Shown: positions 59,701 through 64,000 of the stretch, piece by piece | How the letters are laid out: the number at the start of each line of letters is the position of its first letter | Position numbering within the stretch: position 1 is the stretch's first letter | NCBI GenBank assembly: GCA_947034885.2 | Contig: OX344753.2 | Location: 7,564,001 to 7,628,000 of the forward strand | From: Thuidium tamariscinum | Taxonomy: Eukaryota > Streptophyta > Bryopsida > Hypnales > Thuidiaceae | Reading direction: 5' to 3' | Length of the DNA stretch: 64,000 bases | Made by a program: the position numbers and the translations under genes | Notes under the pieces: model-generated | What the model was told of the DNA's origin: nothing | Seen by the model: only the letters and a program-made list of their open reading frames with translations | Database searches by the model: none

Positions 59701-59715
59701 CACTAGTTGTTTGGG

Positions 59716-60517
59716 CGGGGATGCTATTTTGTCAGCCTATGAGCTTGTGAGCCTAGAATTTTTGGTGAAATTTTTAGTGATTTTTAGGGCATGGACCTAT
59801 TACCGTGCTTTAAGAATTTTGGATTTTTATATCTAGTATCCCCTCATGGGATTTGAAATTTGTGACTTTCAAATTTTTTTTTAAAAATTTTCAGTTTTTT
59901 TATATTTTTTTTCAGTCCTTTTTTTATTTTTCAAATTTTTTTTGCAACTCCATCACCTTCCAAAATCCGTCTTGATATTGAAAGGGGTTTGGAGGTAGAG
60001 GGCTTTGGAGCTCTCAAAACTTCTTTTTTCATTTTTTTTCAATTTTTTTTTTTTTTTCTGACTATGTTACTAGTTCATTTTTTTTGGCGACTTTTCACCC
60101 TTGAAAACCTTCTCTCGGTACTGAGAGAAGGATTTCAGGGTGAAAAAGTTGGAAAAAAAAAAAAAAAAAAAAAAAATTCCACGACTCCATCACCCTAAAA
60201 AACCCCTTGTTGGATTCTGGATTTTGAACCTCAAAAATAAAATTCAAAAATTCAAATTTTTCTTAGAAGGTATTGAGAGGCCCTTTGGAGATAGTAGGGT
60301 TTGAAATTTTAAAATACATTAACCACATTTCCACAGTCATAGGTCCACCGTCATAAACTTGAAATTTTACTATAAATAGATTTTTAAAAATGACTTCACT
60401 TTTTTTTCTCTTGGCTTAAAAAACTCACAATTTTTTTTGGTTAATTCTCTGGGCTCACAAAACCTACGCTCACGGCTTGCAAGCTCATGCTTTGAGGCTC
60501 ACAAACTAGCGTCGTTG
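59716..60517. mobile_element. TIR element with 10-bp target duplication, 802 bp
   Basis: The 10-mer GTTGTTTGGG is directly repeated at 59706-59715 and 60518-60527. Ends are CGGGGATGCTATTTTGTCAG and, read inward from the right, CAACGACGCTAGTTTGTGAG. Subterminal GACCTATTACCGTG is mirrored by ATAGGTCCACCGTCAT. Inside lie a small hairpin (CCTTCTCTC near 60,107, mirrored 6 bp on) and an A-run. A short sibling of the 7,635-9,083 element. Confidence 0.8.
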
Positions 60518-60527
60518 GTTGTTTGGG

Positions 60528-63177
60528 CTTCAAAAAAAAACTACATATCATACGTTAATTTTTTAACCATAAGTTAAGTGTTATGAATTTTTTTGTTTTT
60601 GTGAAGCTATTCCTTGACAATATATTGTGAGAAAAATAAAAAATAAAAAATCTAAATCTCATTTGCAAATGGATGAAGAAAATGCTATGTTGTCTAATAA
60701 TGCTACTTGGGTATTAACCACCATAAGATTTGACAAACAATAGATTTTGCGACTTTTCTCATGTTTTTGTACTAAACACTCAATTGATTAGATTGTTATT
60801 GCATTTGTCATTAGGATCATTTCTAAGAGTACGTAGCATTGTAACCAACCTAAAACATTCCTAATTGGAGATTGAAATTTTCCTTCCTTGGATACTAGAG
60901 AGTGAAATTAATTTAATATGCAAATAATCATTGGATAACTTGAAAGTTGCAACACTAGTTTCATTGTGTGCCTAGGATGTTGCAATGATAGGCCCCTAAA
61001 GTTTTGGTTAATAATTAATGTTTTGTCTACCTATGGTTGTTTTATTAGAATATTCAACAATTATTTTTCAAATGCATTTGTGAAAATGAATTAATACTAG
61101 GTGACACATTTTCGGAGGAAATGAATGTGCACTACAATGCACATGGGATCATTTTAATAAGTTTGATATAATAATTATAATCCTAAATCCTATCCTCTTT
61201 TGTATTGAAACACACATGGTGTCATGGTAGCTTGAGGTTACCTTCAATGTATTTTTGCTAAATCTATCTATACCTTAAGATAAATTGTTTGATTTGTTTT
61301 GTTTGTTTGTTCGTTACATTGAAATTTCCAAGACCTTCTGTCTTCTAATCATGTTTTTAGTACCTTCAAAAAGCCATCAACAAGGAGGGGTGCATGGGTT
61401 TTGTTTTGTGGTGTTCTAACCTTCAATGTGAAAGTTATTGAATTTCAAAGTTTTTATGGATTAAAAAATTAGAAAATTACTTTGATTTTGATTTTTGATT
61501 GTAGCAATGGCACATATGACACTAGTTACTATTTAATTGTAAGGATTGGTTCAATTTAGTTTATTATTATTAAAGAATTTGGAAATTATTTAGTAGTTGT
61601 TCTTCACTTTAGACAATTGTTCAAATAATTTAGAAGTTGTATAATTTTCTTCATTGCATAGGAAAGTGATAGTCATAACTTTCAATTATTGAATTCAATA
61701 TTTTTTATAGTATTAAAGTTTTGATGTAAACTAGAATAATGAATTTGGATTCTATCACTAACTTGGTAGATATGTCTTAGAATCAAGCTATGTAAGTATC
61801 TTTGTCAACATTTTGACTTTCTTCTCTTTTCACTTCACTTTATTTCCTTTTAAACAATATATCGTATAAAAATGCACTGACACAAGAATTATATTTCTCA
61901 AAGATGACCTTAGGCTATGATAGACTAAATGATTGAATGCAAAAGTGTAAACTAATGTGTTCATGAGAGGATCTAAGGTAAATCAATCTATGAGAGGCAG
62001 ATTGATTAGTTTGCCATGTTGATACTTTTGAAAATTAAATTTTTTTCCCAATAGAAAGACAAACATGAGAAATGGAAAGAGCAATTGAAATTTATTTATT
62101 TTTTGACAAAATATGAATTTGCTAAGAATTTTTGAAGTGTACAAGCCTAATAGTTCAAAACAGTCAAAACTATCAAAATGAATGACCACAATGGTCGTCA
62201 GATCACCTAAAGTAGTCCCAATATTTCCTAATATGGTTGCCAAATTTTCTAACATGGACATGACATAATAGAATAAAAAAGTTAGTTCTTATAATGACTT
62301 TATACTAAAAAGGTGGAAGTTCCTAAATTAGTCTCTAATAATTCCATCACCTTCATACAAAGCATTGAATTTGGTCATTAACTTACCTAATGAAGTCCTA
62401 ACCTCATTAATTAGAAAACATTTGCCATGGATTGATAAAAAAAGTGTAATAGGTTGTTTTGTAGATGTTTGCATTAGAGAGTTAGCTTATTTTGGGTTGG
62501 TTTACCTTATGCTTTATGAATTATTTCATAGTAAGAGCTTGAAATACTAGAGTCACATATGTTGTATATTTCACAACATGTAAAACTTGGTAATTGCACC
62601 TAAATGTGACCTATTTCATTTTACAAAGTCCTAAATATTCTTGCAAAAAATATATGTACATCTTCTATTCATGAAAGTATAGGATTGATTTTGAATGTTT
62701 TTATTTTCAACACTTTCAAAATGCATCCCTTTTTACTCCAAACAAGATTTACCAACAGTATTAGATAGTTGTCAAAGGAAGTGACAAGCAATGACTGCCT
62801 CTTTATGGTGCATAGGTGCATAGTGACAAACTATGCACCATGGGAAAAAATTTTAATTTTAAATTTTTTGGTAGGGGGGAGGTGTGTGTGTGAATTAAAA
62901 ATTAAAAAATTAAAAAATAATTTTTTTTTTCACTCCTCACCCCACCCTCTACCCCTTCCACCTCCCTTGTATTTTCAAAGGATAAATGGAAGTGCAAACA
63001 ATATGGGATGTATCCCATATTGCACTTGTCTTTGTATTCTAATTTGTATTCATATTCTAAATCTCATTTGCAATTGTATTTGTATTTTGATTTGTATTCA
63101 TATTAAGATCCAATGGCACCTGATTTTTCTTTGAAAGGAGGTGAAATTTTTTTTCTCCATCCAATGGCTCCTAATTT
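60528..63177. other. AT-rich DNA, no gene seen
   Basis: Short low-complexity frames only. The stretch around 62,990-63,110 has repeated TTTGTATTCTAATTTGTATTC-like units. Confidence 0.5.
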
Positions 63178-63198
63178 GGGGGGAGGGGGGGGGGGGGG
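63178..63198 (+). repeat. Guanine run
   Basis: Six G, one A, then fourteen G. It could form intramolecular G-quadruplex DNA and is prone to length error. Confidence 0.9.
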
Positions 63199-63682
63199 CT
63201 AGGTATTGAAAACCAAGGGTGACAAGTAAGTCGCCCCAAATAGTTTAAGAGGAGGAACCATTTTCAAGTCATAATTTGGTCAATCTGAGATGTATTTATT
63301 TTAAATTTAAGCTTATTGTAGCAATTCACTTAGAGTGTGATGATTAAATACAAACAACCTAAATAGGAATCCCATTGTCCTCAAATTTCTTTACATCAAT
63401 TCCATTGGGGAAAGCTTCATAATATTCTAGATCTTTGAAAACCAATTTTGATATTTTTTATTGCATGTGACATGTATTTTCTATAGGTATGAAAATTGTA
63501 CAAGTTACAAATTTTATCACCAAATATAAAAATAATTTATAAGTATAGAAAATTATATCCAATCATCTAAGAAAAAATTTCTAAGGAGAAAGGTGAAATT
63601 AATAATTGTTTAGAAAAACTCAAAGAGTTTAAAAGAAATTTCACACTCTAAATATGCTAGCGACTTGGCTAGGCCTTATAAA

Positions 63683-64000
63683 GGGTGATAGCAAGAAACA
63701 CTTGTCCTATTTTTTGTCCCCTTGACCTCCAACAGGTAGTTTTTTGCTCATAACTTTTGCATAGTTTTCCCTATCAACTTGAAATTTGGAATGAAGGTGC
63801 ATACAAAAGTTTTATATGTTTTGTAATTTTTTCAATTTTTTAAAAATTAGTTTACTATTTTTAAACTGCCCCCGATTGGCTGTCTACCTTGGCCATTTTG
63901 GGGGGTTTTAGTCCTATTTTTGACCCAAAAATGCAAATTTTGAGCTGAAAATTGGCATGCTTATATCTATAGTATAGTTACACAATCCCTAAAAAGTATT
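63683..64000. mobile_element. GGGTSATTGCAAGAAA-family element, cut by the window end
   Basis: Begins GGGTGATAGCAAGAAACACT and continues TGTCCTATTTTTTGTCCCC, matching the ends of the arm elements. The right end is outside the window. Confidence 0.55.

Overview
This is nuclear DNA of a land plant. The two best genes are plant-type: a proline dehydrogenase and a DUF641/GIL1-IRKI family protein, and the latter family is known from plants. Genes carry GT-AG introns, and gene-bearing islands of balanced base composition sit in very AT-rich, transposon-filled DNA. The compact genes, heavy MITE load and lack of recognisable LTR retrotransposon coding suggest a bryophyte, lycophyte or fern, but I cannot name the lineage from sequence alone.

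Layout. 1-18.1 kb is gene-free AT-rich DNA built from short non-autonomous transposons. 18.1-18.75 kb holds two MITEs back to back. 18.99-23.13 kb (+) is a five-exon FAD-dependent oxidoreductase with an organelle-targeting-like N-terminus. 24.20-26.02 kb (-) is a DUF641/GIL1-IRKI-like gene, convergent with it. 27.54-45.30 kb is a giant palindrome: two 5.64-kb arms (27,539-33,182 and 39,655-45,296) whose coordinates mirror to a constant sum, around a 6.47-kb AT-rich spacer. Each arm carries one copy of a 117-codon secreted Pro/His-rich protein gene, with 3' ends facing the spacer. The only arm difference I found is one AT unit in a microsatellite. Outside the arms the mirror homology continues at clearly lower identity, both outward (26,966-27,538 versus 45,297-45,871) and inward (inside a dispersed repeat). 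45.3-46.6 kb is a gene-like, more GC-rich stretch with a telo-box and a 20-codon ORF. 46.6-53.4 kb is repeats again. 53.7-54.1 kb (-) has a short ORF with a presequence-like start, divergent from proline dehydrogenase (55,653-58,125, +, four coding exons). The rest, to 64 kb, is repeats.

Mobile DNA. At least four families can be delimited from terminal inverted repeats and target duplications: (i) TTAA-flanked elements with CCCYTAAA termini (piggyBac- or Kolobok-like target choice), two of them flanking the proline dehydrogenase locus and one inserted at the inner palindrome border, where the other arm preserves the empty TTAA site; (ii) TA-flanked elements with an AGGTARGAGGCTC-type terminus; (iii) elements with 8-10-bp duplications and a GCTATTNTGTGAGC terminus; (iv) roughly 0.7-kb elements ending in GGGTSATTGCAAGAAA. 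I see no RNA genes, CRISPR or prokaryotic features.

The genes do not form an evident pathway. Proline dehydrogenase (mitochondrial proline catabolism) and the FAD oxidoreductase are both flavoenzymes, but nothing here links them functionally.
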